DNA from: CAZLIC01 sp964559535
GTDB lineage: Bacteria > Pseudomonadota > Alphaproteobacteria > Rhodobacterales > Rhodobacteraceae
Assembly (NCBI GenBank): GCA_964559535.1
Contig: CAZLIC010000079.1
Coordinates: 1 to 20,444 of the forward strand
Reading direction: 5' to 3'
DNA: 20,444 nt
Shown here: one piece after another, positions 8,714 to 16,084 of the stretch
Numbering within the stretch: position 1 is the first letter of the stretch
How the letters are laid out: every line of letters starts with the position of its first letter
Notes under the pieces: generated by a model
Databases searched by the model: none
What the model was told of the DNA's origin: nothing
The model's input: the letters and a program-made list of their open reading frames with translations, nothing else
Translations under genes and position numbers: made by a program

Positions 8714-8742
8714 TGGATAGCAGGTTACGTTAGCGCTAACAA
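8714..8742 (-). promoter_or_regulatory. Predicted edd-eda promoter
   Basis: On the minus strand TTGTTA (8742-8737) and TATCCA (8719-8714) are separated by exactly 17 bases, a plausible sigma-70-type promoter with transcription starting near 8707 and a short leader before edd. The -35 box overlaps the palindromic operator at 8729-8740. Confidence 0.55.
8729..8740. promoter_or_regulatory. LacI-family-type operator (perfect 12-bp palindrome)
   Basis: GTTAGCGCTAAC is a perfect palindrome with the central CG step and half-sites typical of LacI/GalR-family operators. It overlaps the predicted -35 of edd, so a LacI-type repressor probably shuts off Entner-Doudoroff genes when a sugar or its phosphate is absent. 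The regulator gene is not in the window. It also lies about 145 bases upstream of the divergent RlmI-like gene. Confidence 0.65.
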
Positions 8743-8824
8743 CCACCCGGCCGGTCGCACCCTGTCGCAGCGGAACCTTGCCACGCAGGGCGGGCGGCAG
8801 GCAACTGCCACCGCTTCGCGCCGC

Positions 8825-8841
8825 CGCCACCCGGGGTGGCG
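8825..8841. repeat. Inverted repeat upstream of the rRNA methyltransferase gene
   Basis: CGCCACCC, a central G, then GGGTGGCG form a 17-base inverted repeat with 8-base arms, about 45 bases before the ATG at 8886. It could be an operator or, as RNA, a 6-bp hairpin with a 5-base loop. There is no T-run. The rest of the 199-base gap holds only the edd promoter and operator. Confidence 0.45.
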
Positions 8842-8885
8842 CCGCACGACTTTCGTTCCGGACTGCCAGGTTGTACAGGCACGGC

Positions 8886-10094
8886 ATGACCGACACCGCC
8901 CCCACCGCCCGCCCCGTTGTCCGCCTGCGCCCGAAGGTGGATCCGCGCCCGATCCGGCACGGCTTTCCCTGGGTCTATGCCGACGAACTGGTGCTGGACC
9001 GCCGCACGCAGGCGCTGGCGGCCGGAACGCTGGCCGTGCTGGAGGATGCCGAGCGCAAGCCGGTCGGCCTGGTTACCGTCAACCCGGCGTCCAAGATCGT
9101 GGCGCGCGTGCTGGATGCCGACCCCATGGCGCAGATCGACCGTTCCTGGCTGGCCGCCCGGCTGCGCGCGGCGCTGGACCTGCGGGCGCATCTGTTCGAT
9201 GCGCCGTTCTACCGGCTGGTGCATGCCGAATCAGACGGGCTGCCCGGCGTGGTGATCGACCGGTTCGGCGATGTGGCGGTGGTGCAGCCCAATGCCGCCT
9301 GGGCCGAGGCGCATCTGGCCGACCTTGCCGCGGCATTGGCGGATGTAACCGGCGTGGCCACCATCCTGAAGAACGGCAGCGGCCGGGCGCGTACTTTGGA
9401 GGGGCTGGACGATGGCTCGGGCCTGCTTGCCGGGGCGGTGGACGGTCCGGTGCCGGTGGCAATGAACGGGGCCACCTATCTGGCCGATGTGACGGGCGGG
9501 CAGAAGACGGGCCTGTACTTTGACCAGCGCCCGAACCACGCGCTGGCGGCGCATCTGGCACGCGGCGGCACGCTGCTGGACGTGTTCGCGCATGTTGGCG
9601 GCTTTTCGCTTGCCGCGCTGGCGGGGGGCGCCACGCAGGCGCTGGCCGTCGATTCCTCGCTGCCCGCACTGGCGCTGGCAACCAGGGGCGCCGCGCTGAC
9701 CGGCGTGGCCGACCGTTTTGCCACGCGCCAGGGCGATGCCTTTGCGGTGATGGATGCCCTGCTGGACGAAGGCGCGATGTTCGACACGGTCATCTGCGAC
9801 CCGCCCGCCTTTGCCCCCGGCAAACCGGCGCTGGAGGCGGGCCTGCGCGCCTATGAGCGGGTGGCGCGGCTTTCGGCCGGGCTGGTGAACCCGGGCGGGT
9901 ATCTTGTGCTTTGTTCCTGCTCGCACGCGGCCGACCTTGCCGCGTTCCGCGCGGCTTGCGGGCGGGGCATCGGGCGGGCCGGGCGGCGCGGGCAGATCAT
10001 TGCCACGGGCGGCGCCGGGCCGGACCATCCGGTTTTGCCGCAACTGGGCGAAACGGGGTATCTGAAGGCGCTGTTCTTCCGCCTGCTGCCGTGA
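8886..10094 (+). CDS. rlmI: RlmI-like 23S rRNA m5C methyltransferase (class I SAM-dependent)
   Basis: The 402-residue protein has an N-terminal PUA-type RNA-binding domain (about 10-85, with RHGFPWVYADEL) and a middle domain with YRLVHAESDGLPGVVIDRFG (109-128). GQKTGLYFDQR is at 205-215 and the SAM-binding DVFAHVGGFSL at 232-242, then DPPAFA (305-310) and CSCSH (343-347), which carries the likely catalytic Cys. This is the RlmI/YccW order; E. coli RlmI methylates C1962 of 23S rRNA (396 residues). Usual DxFxYxGGF has His for Tyr here. The ATG at 8886 is the first Met consistent with the family N-terminus; the frame is open back to 8778. The exact rRNA position is inferred. Confidence 0.85.
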   Translation: MTDTAPTARPVVRLRPKVDPRPIRHGFPWVYADELVLDRRTQALAAGTLAVLEDAERKPVGLVTVNPASKIVARVLDADPMAQIDRSWLAARLRAALDLRAHLFDAPFYRLVHAESDGLPGVVIDRFGDVAVVQPNAAWAEAHLADLAAALADVTGVATILKNGSGRARTLEGLDDGSGLLAGAVDGPVPVAMNGATYLADVTGGQKTGLYFDQRPNHALAAHLARGGTLLDVFAHVGGFSLAALAGGATQALAVDSSLPALALATRGAALTGVADRFATRQGDAFAVMDALLDEGAMFDTVICDPPAFAPGKPALEAGLRAYERVARLSAGLVNPGGYLVLCSCSHAADLAAFRAACGRGIGRAGRRGQIIATGGAGPDHPVLPQLGETGYLKALFFRLLP

Positions 10095-10621
10095 AGGCGC
10101 TGCTGGACGCATGTGTGCTGATCCCGCCGGTGCAGCGCGACTGCCTGTTGTCGGCGGCGCTGGCAGGGTTCTTCCGGCCGCTGTGGTCGGACCGGATTCT
10201 GGCCGAATGGGCGCATGCCGCCGCGCGCCGGGGCGAGCCGTTCCAGGACGCCATCGCCGCCGTCACCGCCGCCTTTCCGCAAGCGCGCGTGCCCCCGGCC
10301 CCCGGCCTGGAATCGCGCCTGCACCTGCCCGACGAGGGCGACATCCACGTGCTGGCGGCGGCCATTGCCGGGGGGGCCGATGCCATTGTCACCTGGAACG
10401 CCGCCGATTTTCCGCGCGGCACGCTGGCGGCCGAAGGGCTGCAGCGGCGCGACCCCGACGGGTTCCTGTGGGAGATGTGGTCGCAAGACCCGGCGGGAAT
10501 GGCGGCGGTGTTGCAGGGCGTGCAGGCGCGGGCTTCGGCGAAATCGGGGGCCCCGGTGGCGCTGGCGCCGCTGTTGAAACGCGCGCGGCTGACGCGGCTG
10601 GCCAAGGCGGTTGCCGCCTGA
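10091..10621 (+). CDS. PIN-domain protein (probable RNase), coupled to the rRNA methyltransferase
   Basis: This starts at GTG 10091, which overlaps the preceding stop as GTGA; no ATG fits. The 176-residue product begins VKALLDACVLIPPVQRD, the typical first PIN strand with Asp6. It has a further acidic residue at Glu39 and the late motif DEGD..HVLAAAIAGGADAIVTWNAADF (81-107, Asp84, Asn103, Asp106), which suits a metal-dependent RNA-cutting site. A basic tail (LLKRARLTRLAK) ends it. No small antitoxin gene is beside it, so it does not look like a standard VapBC module. I recall a Rhodobacteraceae-specific PIN family (RSP_2648 type) but cannot confirm membership. It ends 3 bases from the end of the opposing gene. 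Confidence 0.8.
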   Translation: MKALLDACVLIPPVQRDCLLSAALAGFFRPLWSDRILAEWAHAAARRGEPFQDAIAAVTAAFPQARVPPAPGLESRLHLPDEGDIHVLAAAIAGGADAIVTWNAADFPRGTLAAEGLQRRDPDGFLWEMWSQDPAGMAAVLQGVQARASAKSGAPVALAPLLKRARLTRLAKAVAA

Positions 10622-10624
10622 ACG

Positions 10625-10978
10625 CTAGACCGGCAGCAGCACCATCGCCACCCGCCGCCCTTCGGCCAGCAGCACGTTGTAGGTGCGGCAGGCGGCGGGC
10701 GAGGTCATTCCCTCCACCCCGATCCCCGCCGCCTCGATGGCCTGCCGGAACGCGGGCGGCACATGCATCACCGCGGCCCCGGTGCCGGCGAACAGCACGT
10801 CAATGCGCCCGGCCAGCGCCAGCGGAGCGGCCGTATCCTCCCACCCGCCCCAATGCCCGGCCGACCATGGCGAAATGCAGCAGGCCCCGCGCAGCACAGC
10901 CCCGCCGATGCGGAAGAATCCGGGACCGTAACCCTTCACTGGCATCGCATTGTCGTACGTGACCTCGATCAGCCGCAT
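10625..10978 (-). CDS. Mth938-like domain protein (DUF498, NDUFAF3-like)
   Basis: The 117-residue protein begins MRLIEVTYDNAMPVKGYGPG and contains FRIGGAVLRGACCISP, DVLFAGTGAAVMHVPP and the conserved late block GVEGMTSPAACRTYNVLLAEGR. This is the Mth938/DUF498 fold shared with the mitochondrial complex I assembly factor NDUFAF3. The bacterial role is unknown. It lies 3 bases after secF, and in many alphaproteobacteria the same gene follows secDF, which hints at a role in membrane protein assembly. It converges on the PIN gene with only 3 bases between stops. Confidence 0.85.
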   Translation of the reverse strand: MRLIEVTYDNAMPVKGYGPGFFRIGGAVLRGACCISPWSAGHWGGWEDTAAPLALAGRIDVLFAGTGAAVMHVPPAFRQAIEAAGIGVEGMTSPAACRTYNVLLAEGRRVAMVLLPV

Positions 10979-10981
10979 GGG

Positions 10982-11953
10982 TCAGGCCTCGACGTTGGCA
11001 AACTCGCCGCCGGGGCCGTCCTTCGGCTTTTCGCTGCGGTCAAGGCCAAGGAACAGCACGATGTTCTTGGCGACGTACAACGTGGAATAGGTGCCCACAA
11101 TCACCCCGAAGAACATGGCGAACACGAACCCGCGGATCACGTCACCACCGAAGATCAGCAGCGCGGTCAGCGCCAAAAGCGTGGTCGTCGCCGTCATGAT
11201 GGTGCGCGACAGCGTCTCGTTCGCCGTCAGGTTCATCATCTCGCGCAGCGGCATTGCCTTGTACTTGGCCAGATTCTCGCGCAGCCGGTCGAAGATCACC
11301 ACGGTGTCGTTCACCGAATAGCCAAGGATGGTCAGCAAGGCGGCCACGATGGTCAGGTCGAACTTCAGCTGGAACAGCGCGAAGACCCCCACCGTCACGA
11401 TCACGTCGTGGATCAGTGCCGCCACGCAGCCCACGGCGAACTGCCATTCGAACCGCAGCCAGACATACACCAGAATGCCCAGTGCCCCCGCCGCCACCGC
11501 CAGCAGCGCCTGCCACACCAGTTCCTGGCTGACCTTTGGGCCCACCGATTCCACCGCGGCAAATACCACGGCCGGGTCCACCGCCTTCAGCGCCGCCTCG
11601 GCCTGGGCGATGATCTCGGCCGGAACCGCTTCGGACCCTTCCTGTGCCTGGATGCGCACCTGCGCCACATGCTGGTCGGGCCGGAACGCCGGGTCGAACA
11701 CCTCGGAAATCGTCACGTCGCCCAGCTGCAGCGCCTCCAGCGCCTGGCGATAGGCGGCGACGTCCACCGCCGACGTGCTTTCGGTGCGGATGGTGGTGCC
11801 ACCCTTGAAGTCGATGCCGAAGTTCAGCCCCACGGTCAGCGCCAGCACGATGGACAGCACCACCGCCACCGCCGAGGCGCCGAAGGTGACGGTCTGCAAA
11901 CGGAAGAAGTCGATGTTGGTCGTTACCGGGACCAGCCTCAGTCGCCACGCCAT
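10982..11953 (-). CDS. secF: Protein translocase subunit SecF
   Basis: The 323-residue membrane protein joins SecD and YajC to pull exported proteins through SecYEG using the proton gradient. TM1 is at about 22-44, followed by the family motif GIDFKGGT (46-53) and a periplasmic domain (about 60-145). Five C-terminal helices follow, including GYSVNDTVVIFDRLREN and GFVFAMFFGVIVGTYST. Length is normal. The gap to secD is 9 bases, so they are co-transcribed. The start at 11953 places the family N-terminus (RLVPVTTNIDFFRL) correctly. Confidence 0.97.
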   Translation of the reverse strand: MAWRLRLVPVTTNIDFFRLQTVTFGASAVAVVLSIVLALTVGLNFGIDFKGGTTIRTESTSAVDVAAYRQALEALQLGDVTISEVFDPAFRPDQHVAQVRIQAQEGSEAVPAEIIAQAEAALKAVDPAVVFAAVESVGPKVSQELVWQALLAVAAGALGILVYVWLRFEWQFAVGCVAALIHDVIVTVGVFALFQLKFDLTIVAALLTILGYSVNDTVVIFDRLRENLAKYKAMPLREMMNLTANETLSRTIMTATTTLLALTALLIFGGDVIRGFVFAMFFGVIVGTYSTLYVAKNIVLFLGLDRSEKPKDGPGGEFANVEA

Positions 11954-11962
11954 GACCGCCCC

Positions 11963-13627
11963 CTAGACCGTGATCTGCTTCGGACGGCGCCAGGCCATCC
12001 ATGTCCAGATGATCAGCCGCGTCACATAGACGGCGGTGAACATCGAGGTGATGATTCCCAGCCCCAGTGTGACGGCAAAGCCGCGCACCGGGCCCGAGCC
12101 GATCCAGAACATGATGATGGCGGTGATGATCGCCGTCACGTTCGAATCCATGATGGCCGAGAACGCCTTGTCAAAGCCGATCTCGATGGCGCGGTGCGGC
12201 GGCTTGCCGTCGCGCAGTTCTTCGCGGATGCGTTCGTAGATCAGAACGTTGCCATCCACCGCCATGCCCATGGTCAGCACGATACCCGCGATGCCCGGAA
12301 GCGTCAGCGTGGCGCCCAGCAGCGACAGAAGCGCAATCAGCGCCGCGATGTTCACCGACAGCGACACCAGTGCCATCGCCCCGAACCCGCCATAGCTGGC
12401 CAACATGTAGGCGGCGACCAGGATCAGCCCCACCACCGCCGCCCGCTGCCCCGCGGCAATCGAATCGGCGCCCAGTTCCGGGCCGATGGTGCGCTCTTCC
12501 AGAAAGGTCATATCGGCCGGCAGGGCGCCCGCGCGCAAGAGAATGGCCAGTTTGGTCGATTCCTCCACCGTGAACGACCCGGTGATGATGCCCGACCCGC
12601 CCGCAATATGTGCCTGGATCACCGGCGCCGAAATCACCTGGTCGTCCAGCACGATGGCAAAGGGCTGGCCGATGTTGGCGGCGGTATAGTCGCCAAACAG
12701 CCGCGCCCCCGCGGCGTCAAAGCGGAAGCTGACGGCGGGGCGGTTGTTCTGGTCGAAGGATGGCTGCGCATCCACCAGATCCTCGCCCGACACCACCGGC
12801 GTCTGCTCGATGATATAGAAGGTGTCCGGCTCGTCCAGGGACGGCACCAGAAGGTTGCGCGCCCCCGGCGTCTCGCCCGGGTTGGTGGTGCGCCGCACAA
12901 CCGGGTTGAAGGTCAGCTTGGCGGTCTTGCCGATCAGTTCCTTCAGCTCGGCCGCCGACCCGATGCCGGGCACCTGGATCAGGATTCGGTCGTCGCCCTG
13001 GCGCTGGATCGTCGGCTCGCGCGTGCCCGTCTCGTCCACCCGGCGGCGGATGATCTCCAGCGACTGCTGCATGGTGCGGGCGTCGGTCGCGGCGCGCTCC
13101 GCCTCGGACAGCTGCACCACGATCTCGCCGTTGTCGGCGGCAACCTCGATGTCGGTCTGGCCCACGCCCGTCAGCGTCACCACCGGCGAGGCCAGCGCGC
13201 GCACGGCTGCCAGCGCCGCCTCCATCCCCTCGGGCTTCTCGATGCCCACCCGCAGCACGCCGTCCACGCTGGGCAGCCGCTTCACGCTGCCCACCTGGTC
13301 GCGCAGGCCGCGCAGCGTGTCGCGCACCTCGGGCCACATGAAGTCGATGCGCGACTTGTACACGTCGGCCACATGCACTTCGGCCAGAAGGTGCGCCCCG
13401 CCCCGCAGGTCCAGCCCCAGCGGGATCAGCGCCGAAGGCATCCAGTCGGGCCACAGCGCCCGATTCGCGGCACGTTCCGGCGCGGCCACACCTGCCGCCA
13501 CATCGGCCGCCACCGCGTCGTTGTGCGCCTCGACCCTGTCATAGAAGGCATTCGGAACGGCAAACAGCACGCCAAGCGCGCAAACTGCCCAGATGACAAG
13601 GCGCTTCCAGACCGGGATCGGGTTCAT
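11963..13627 (-). CDS. secD: Protein translocase subunit SecD
   Basis: The 554-residue partner of SecF has TM1 at about 9-27, the motif LGLDLRGGAHL (71-81), and a large periplasmic part including QSLEIIRRRVDETGTREPTI. SFTVEESTKLAILLRAGALP follows, then the C-terminal membrane region with GMAVDGNVLIYERIREEL and FDKAFSAIMDSNVT, which hold residues tied to proton flow. Length is in the alphaproteobacterial range. The ATG at 13627 has a GAGG site 8 bases upstream, and that site includes part of the yajC stop codon, so reinitiation or coupling is likely. Confidence 0.97.
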   Translation of the reverse strand: MNPIPVWKRLVIWAVCALGVLFAVPNAFYDRVEAHNDAVAADVAAGVAAPERAANRALWPDWMPSALIPLGLDLRGGAHLLAEVHVADVYKSRIDFMWPEVRDTLRGLRDQVGSVKRLPSVDGVLRVGIEKPEGMEAALAAVRALASPVVTLTGVGQTDIEVAADNGEIVVQLSEAERAATDARTMQQSLEIIRRRVDETGTREPTIQRQGDDRILIQVPGIGSAAELKELIGKTAKLTFNPVVRRTTNPGETPGARNLLVPSLDEPDTFYIIEQTPVVSGEDLVDAQPSFDQNNRPAVSFRFDAAGARLFGDYTAANIGQPFAIVLDDQVISAPVIQAHIAGGSGIITGSFTVEESTKLAILLRAGALPADMTFLEERTIGPELGADSIAAGQRAAVVGLILVAAYMLASYGGFGAMALVSLSVNIAALIALLSLLGATLTLPGIAGIVLTMGMAVDGNVLIYERIREELRDGKPPHRAIEIGFDKAFSAIMDSNVTAIITAIIMFWIGSGPVRGFAVTLGLGIITSMFTAVYVTRLIIWTWMAWRRPKQITV

Positions 13628-13635
13628 CGCCGCCG

Positions 13636-13639
13636 CCTC
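13636..13639 (-). promoter_or_regulatory. Ribosome binding site of secD overlapping the yajC stop
   Basis: On the minus strand the yajC TGA runs straight into GG, giving TGAGG, 8 bases before the secD ATG. One sequence serves as stop codon and Shine-Dalgarno site, which suggests coupled translation. Confidence 0.6.
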
Positions 13640-13964
13640 AGGCCGCCGGTTCGGTCTTGGCCATCACCTGCGTCACCGTGTGGCGCGGGATGCGGACGCG
13701 CACGCCCTCGGCAATCTCGACTTCCAGGATGCCGTCGTCATGCACCTTGTGCACCTTGCCGATGATGCCGCCCCCCGTCAGCACCTGGTCGCCGCGCCGC
13801 AGCGCTTCGACCATGGCCTTGTGCTGTTTCAGCTTCTGCTGCTGCGGGCGGATCAGCAGGAAGTACATGATCACGAAGATCAGGACCAGCGGCACGAACT
13901 GCGTCAGCATGGCGGCGCCACCGGGGGCAGCGGCAGCTTGCGCGAAGGCGGGGGTGGCGAACAT
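13638..13964 (-). CDS. yajC: Preprotein translocase subunit YajC
   Basis: The 108-residue protein has an Ala-rich N-terminus, one membrane helix (about 20-38, QFVPLVLIFVIMYFLLI) and the signature RPQQQKLKQHK. A small cytoplasmic domain with GDQVLTGGGIIGKV and LEVEIAEGVRVRIPRHTV follows. YajC binds SecDF and assists the holotranslocon. Length is normal (about 110). AAGGA lies 6 bases upstream of the ATG. It is the first gene of yajC-secD-secF-Mth938. Confidence 0.97.
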   Translation of the reverse strand: MFATPAFAQAAAAPGGAAMLTQFVPLVLIFVIMYFLLIRPQQQKLKQHKAMVEALRRGDQVLTGGGIIGKVHKVHDDGILEVEIAEGVRVRIPRHTVTQVMAKTEPAA

Positions 13965-13982
13965 CGTCGGTCCTTACATGGG

Positions 13983-13997
13983 CGGGGATCGTCCCCG
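13983..13997. repeat. Small GC hairpin upstream of yajC
   Basis: CGGGGA, loop TCG, TCCCCG (6-bp stem) sits about 20 bases before the yajC ATG and just after a minus-strand TTGACG (14001-13996). It may be a leader hairpin or an operator. The remaining 13965-14114 gap shows no other clear element. Confidence 0.4.
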
Positions 13998-14086
13998 TCA
14001 AGGGTCGCGTTCCTCTAGCGCCGCAACCGGGGGCGCGCAAGGCGAAGGTCCAAGGCACATAGGCACCCCCGGCCGGTCTGTGAAGC

Positions 14087-14114
14087 CCGGCAGCGCGCAG
14101 AAACCCGCGCGGGC
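14087..14114 (-). terminator. Possible weak terminator after the creatininase-family gene
   Basis: Immediately after the TAG at 14115-14117, the minus strand reads GCCCGCGCGGGTTTCT and later CGCG and CGGGC, which can pair back to the beginning as an imperfect stem with a TTTCT loop. There is no long T-run after it, so termination is uncertain. It is the only candidate separating the catabolic operon from yajC. Confidence 0.25.
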
Positions 14115-14882
14115 CTACCCGGTGGGCAAGGGCCAGGCCATGTCGGCCACCTTGCGCGCCAGTGCCACGAACCCCGCCGCCTGGTGCGCGGCCGCCGCCC
14201 TGCCTTTGGCCGCCGTGGCCAGATGCGCCTCGCCCACCACGCCCGCGGGGTTCAGGTCGGATGCGATCCAGCCATAGCCCACCGGCCCGGTGGGAGAAAT
14301 CGGCGTGTGCTCGGCCGTGCTGCGGAAATCGCGGGCCGCGGCCATGTCCACCAGGTCGGGGCGGAAATGCAGCATCAGGCTTGTCTCATAGTCGCCGCCG
14401 TGAATGCCGAAGGCCAGTTCCTGCGCGGAAAACAGCCCCTCGGGCATCCCGAACGACACCCACTGGCAGCGCACCGCCAGCATCCCCGCCCGCACCCGCA
14501 ACTCGCGCCCCAGAATGCTCATCAGGTCCACGTTACCGCCGTGGGAATTGACCAGAATCAACCGCTTGCAGCCCGTTCTTGCAACGGCAAGGCCGATCTC
14601 CACCCAGGCCGCCAGCGCGGTTTCGGCAGGCAACGACAGCGTGCCCGCCGCCCACAGATGCTCATTCGACTTGCCCACCCGCTGTACAGGCAGCACCGTC
14701 AGGTCCAGCCCCGGCGGGCAGCGCGCCGCCACCTCGGCCAGCATGCCCTGCATGATCAGGCTGTCGGTGCCCACCGGCAGGTGCGGCCCGTGCTGTTCCA
14801 CCGCCGCCAGCGGCAGCACCGCCACTCCGTGCAACCCGCTGAAATCCGGCGCCTTCAGCTCTTCCCACCAGCGCAGGGTCAT
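14115..14882 (-). CDS. Creatininase-family amidohydrolase
   Basis: The 255-residue metal hydrolase has EQHGPHLPVGTD (29-40) with Glu29, His31 and Asp40, VNSHGGN with His114, and the HGGDYETS block (161-168) with Glu166, the two-metal site of the creatininase fold. Members open cyclic amides or cut amides: creatininase, FAPy deformylase, mycofactocin MftE. The substrate here is unknown. The family's last gene of the seven-gene operon, it overlaps the upstream oxidoreductase by ATGA, which selects the start at 14882 over the longer open frame. Together with a CodA-like deaminase upstream it suggests degradation of a cyclic amide or amidine, possibly related to creatinine, but that is inference. 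Confidence 0.88.
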   Translation of the reverse strand: MTLRWWEELKAPDFSGLHGVAVLPLAAVEQHGPHLPVGTDSLIMQGMLAEVAARCPPGLDLTVLPVQRVGKSNEHLWAAGTLSLPAETALAAWVEIGLAVARTGCKRLILVNSHGGNVDLMSILGRELRVRAGMLAVRCQWVSFGMPEGLFSAQELAFGIHGGDYETSLMLHFRPDLVDMAAARDFRSTAEHTPISPTGPVGYGWIASDLNPAGVVGEAHLATAAKGRAAAAHQAAGFVALARKVADMAWPLPTG

Positions 14883-15505
14883 GCCGTCACCGCCCGGCCC
14901 GCGCCGCTGCGCCCGATCAGCCTGTCCATCTGCGCGGCAACCTTCTGCAGATGCCGCGCCCGGCTTTCGGCGGTCGAACTGTCCATCAGGTAGTGCGCCG
15001 CAAAGGCCAGCCTTTTCCGCGGGCTGCACAGCAGCCCCACGCCGCGCGTCAGCGTCCGCCGCCCCGGCGCGCCCACCATGGTGGTCAGCCACCACGACGC
15101 CCCGCAGGTGGTGAACACCCCCAGCCGTTCGACATTGTGCAATCCGGGCCGGATCACCCCGCCGGTCCGGTCGGGCATCAGGAAGGCCACGTCGGGCAAA
15201 AGCACCCGGTCCAGCCAGCCCTTCAGCATGGCGGGCAGCCCGTACCACCATGTCGGGTACACGAAGATCAGCGTGTCGCACCAGCGCAGGTCATCCACAT
15301 CGCGCGCCACCGGCGCCGCGTTCTGCGGGCAGTCCAGATAGCCCTGCCATTCCTCGCCGGTCAGCACCGGCTGGAACCCGCGCGCATAAAGATCGGCCAC
15401 CCGCACCTCGGCCCCCGCCGCCGCCAGCCGCGCCAGCACCACGTCGCGCACCGCGGCGGTAAAGCTGGCCTCCCGTGGATGGCAATACACCACCAGCGCC
15501 CGCAT
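14879..15505 (-). CDS. Flavodoxin-fold NAD(P)H dehydrogenase / quinone reductase family protein (copy 2)
   Basis: The 208-residue protein has the NQO1/KefF/MdaB-type flavodoxin-like fold: MRALVVYCHPREASF for FMN/FAD phosphate binding, LIFVYPTWWYGLPAMLKGWLDRVLLP (79-104) as the signature, and a later TTCGAS loop. Such enzymes reduce quinones, azo or nitro compounds, or supply reduced flavin. It is a clear paralogue of the upstream gene (15506-16084), colinear over nearly the whole length with shared DLYA.GFQPVLT.EE and P...LKG..DRV.LP blocks. It starts directly after that gene's stop, with no gap, and overlaps the creatininase-family start by 4 bases. Confidence 0.85.
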   Translation of the reverse strand: MRALVVYCHPREASFTAAVRDVVLARLAAAGAEVRVADLYARGFQPVLTGEEWQGYLDCPQNAAPVARDVDDLRWCDTLIFVYPTWWYGLPAMLKGWLDRVLLPDVAFLMPDRTGGVIRPGLHNVERLGVFTTCGASWWLTTMVGAPGRRTLTRGVGLLCSPRKRLAFAAHYLMDSSTAESRARHLQKVAAQMDRLIGRSGAGRAVTA

Positions 15506-16084
15506 TCAGAACTGCCCCATCTCGCGCCCCACCCGCCCGATGAACCCCTGCCGCTGCACATCACTCGCGCGGTTCATGTCATACAGCGCCAAGTATCGCA
15601 TCTTCTGCGGCCGGCACACATGCCACAGCGCCCGCGTCACCACATGCCGGGGCGGGTCGCCGCACAGCGTGGCGCGCAGCCGGTTGCCGCCATAGGTGGT
15701 CACCGCCGCCAGCCGCCGGATGTTGCGCAGGGCGGGCTGCACCGTGCCGTCTTGCAGCCGGAAACTGACGCCGGGAAGGAACACGCGGTCGAAAAACCCT
15801 TTCAATATCGCCGGATAGCCAAAATTCCACACCGGAAACACCAAGACCAGCGCGTCGGCCGCACGCAGCCGTTCCACATACCCCGCCACCGGCGCCTCGT
15901 TCGCCCCGGTCTCGTGGTACCCCCGGCGCTCCTCGGCCGTCAGCACCGGCTGGAAGCCTTCGGCGTAAAGGTCACAGTCGTCCACATGCCAGCCCCGCGA
16001 ACCCAGGGTATCGGTCACAACCCGATGCAGCGCCTGCGAAAAACTCTCCTCGCACGGGTGTGCTGCCAGCACCATCGCGCGCAT
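15506..16084 (-). CDS. Flavodoxin-fold NAD(P)H dehydrogenase / quinone reductase family protein (copy 1)
   Basis: The 192-residue flavoprotein begins MRAMVLAAHPCEESFSQAL and carries LVLVFPVWNFGYPAILKGFFDRVFLP (about 79-104) and TTYGGNR, the NQO1/MdaB-like signature. It probably uses FMN or FAD with NAD(P)H; the electron acceptor is unknown. The ATG at 16084 gives the same N-terminus as its tandem paralogue, and it overlaps the upstream stop as TGATG; a GTG one codon earlier is an alternative. With the neighbouring FAD oxidase it suggests redox steps in the same pathway. Confidence 0.85.
   Translation of the reverse strand: MRAMVLAAHPCEESFSQALHRVVTDTLGSRGWHVDDCDLYAEGFQPVLTAEERRGYHETGANEAPVAGYVERLRAADALVLVFPVWNFGYPAILKGFFDRVFLPGVSFRLQDGTVQPALRNIRRLAAVTTYGGNRLRATLCGDPPRHVVTRALWHVCRPQKMRYLALYDMNRASDVQRQGFIGRVGREMGQF

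Noticed and set aside
10091..10621. Toxin-antitoxin (VapBC) module
   Set aside because: There is no small DNA-binding antitoxin frame beside the PIN gene; its partner is an rRNA methyltransferase.
10763..13765. A 1000-codon plus-strand open frame opposite the secDF cluster
   Set aside because: Low-complexity His/Arg/Gln-rich translation, antisense to secF, secD and part of yajC; a GC shadow.
13973..14001. TTGACG with TGTAAG at 17 bases as a yajC promoter
   Set aside because: The -10 would overlap the AAGGA ribosome site and transcription would start about two bases before the ATG, leaving no leader; possible but not convincing.
14115..14882. Specific call of creatininase (creatinine to creatine)
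   Set aside because: Only the fold-level metal motifs are visible; the family covers several reactions and no creatinase or sarcosine oxidase gene is nearby.
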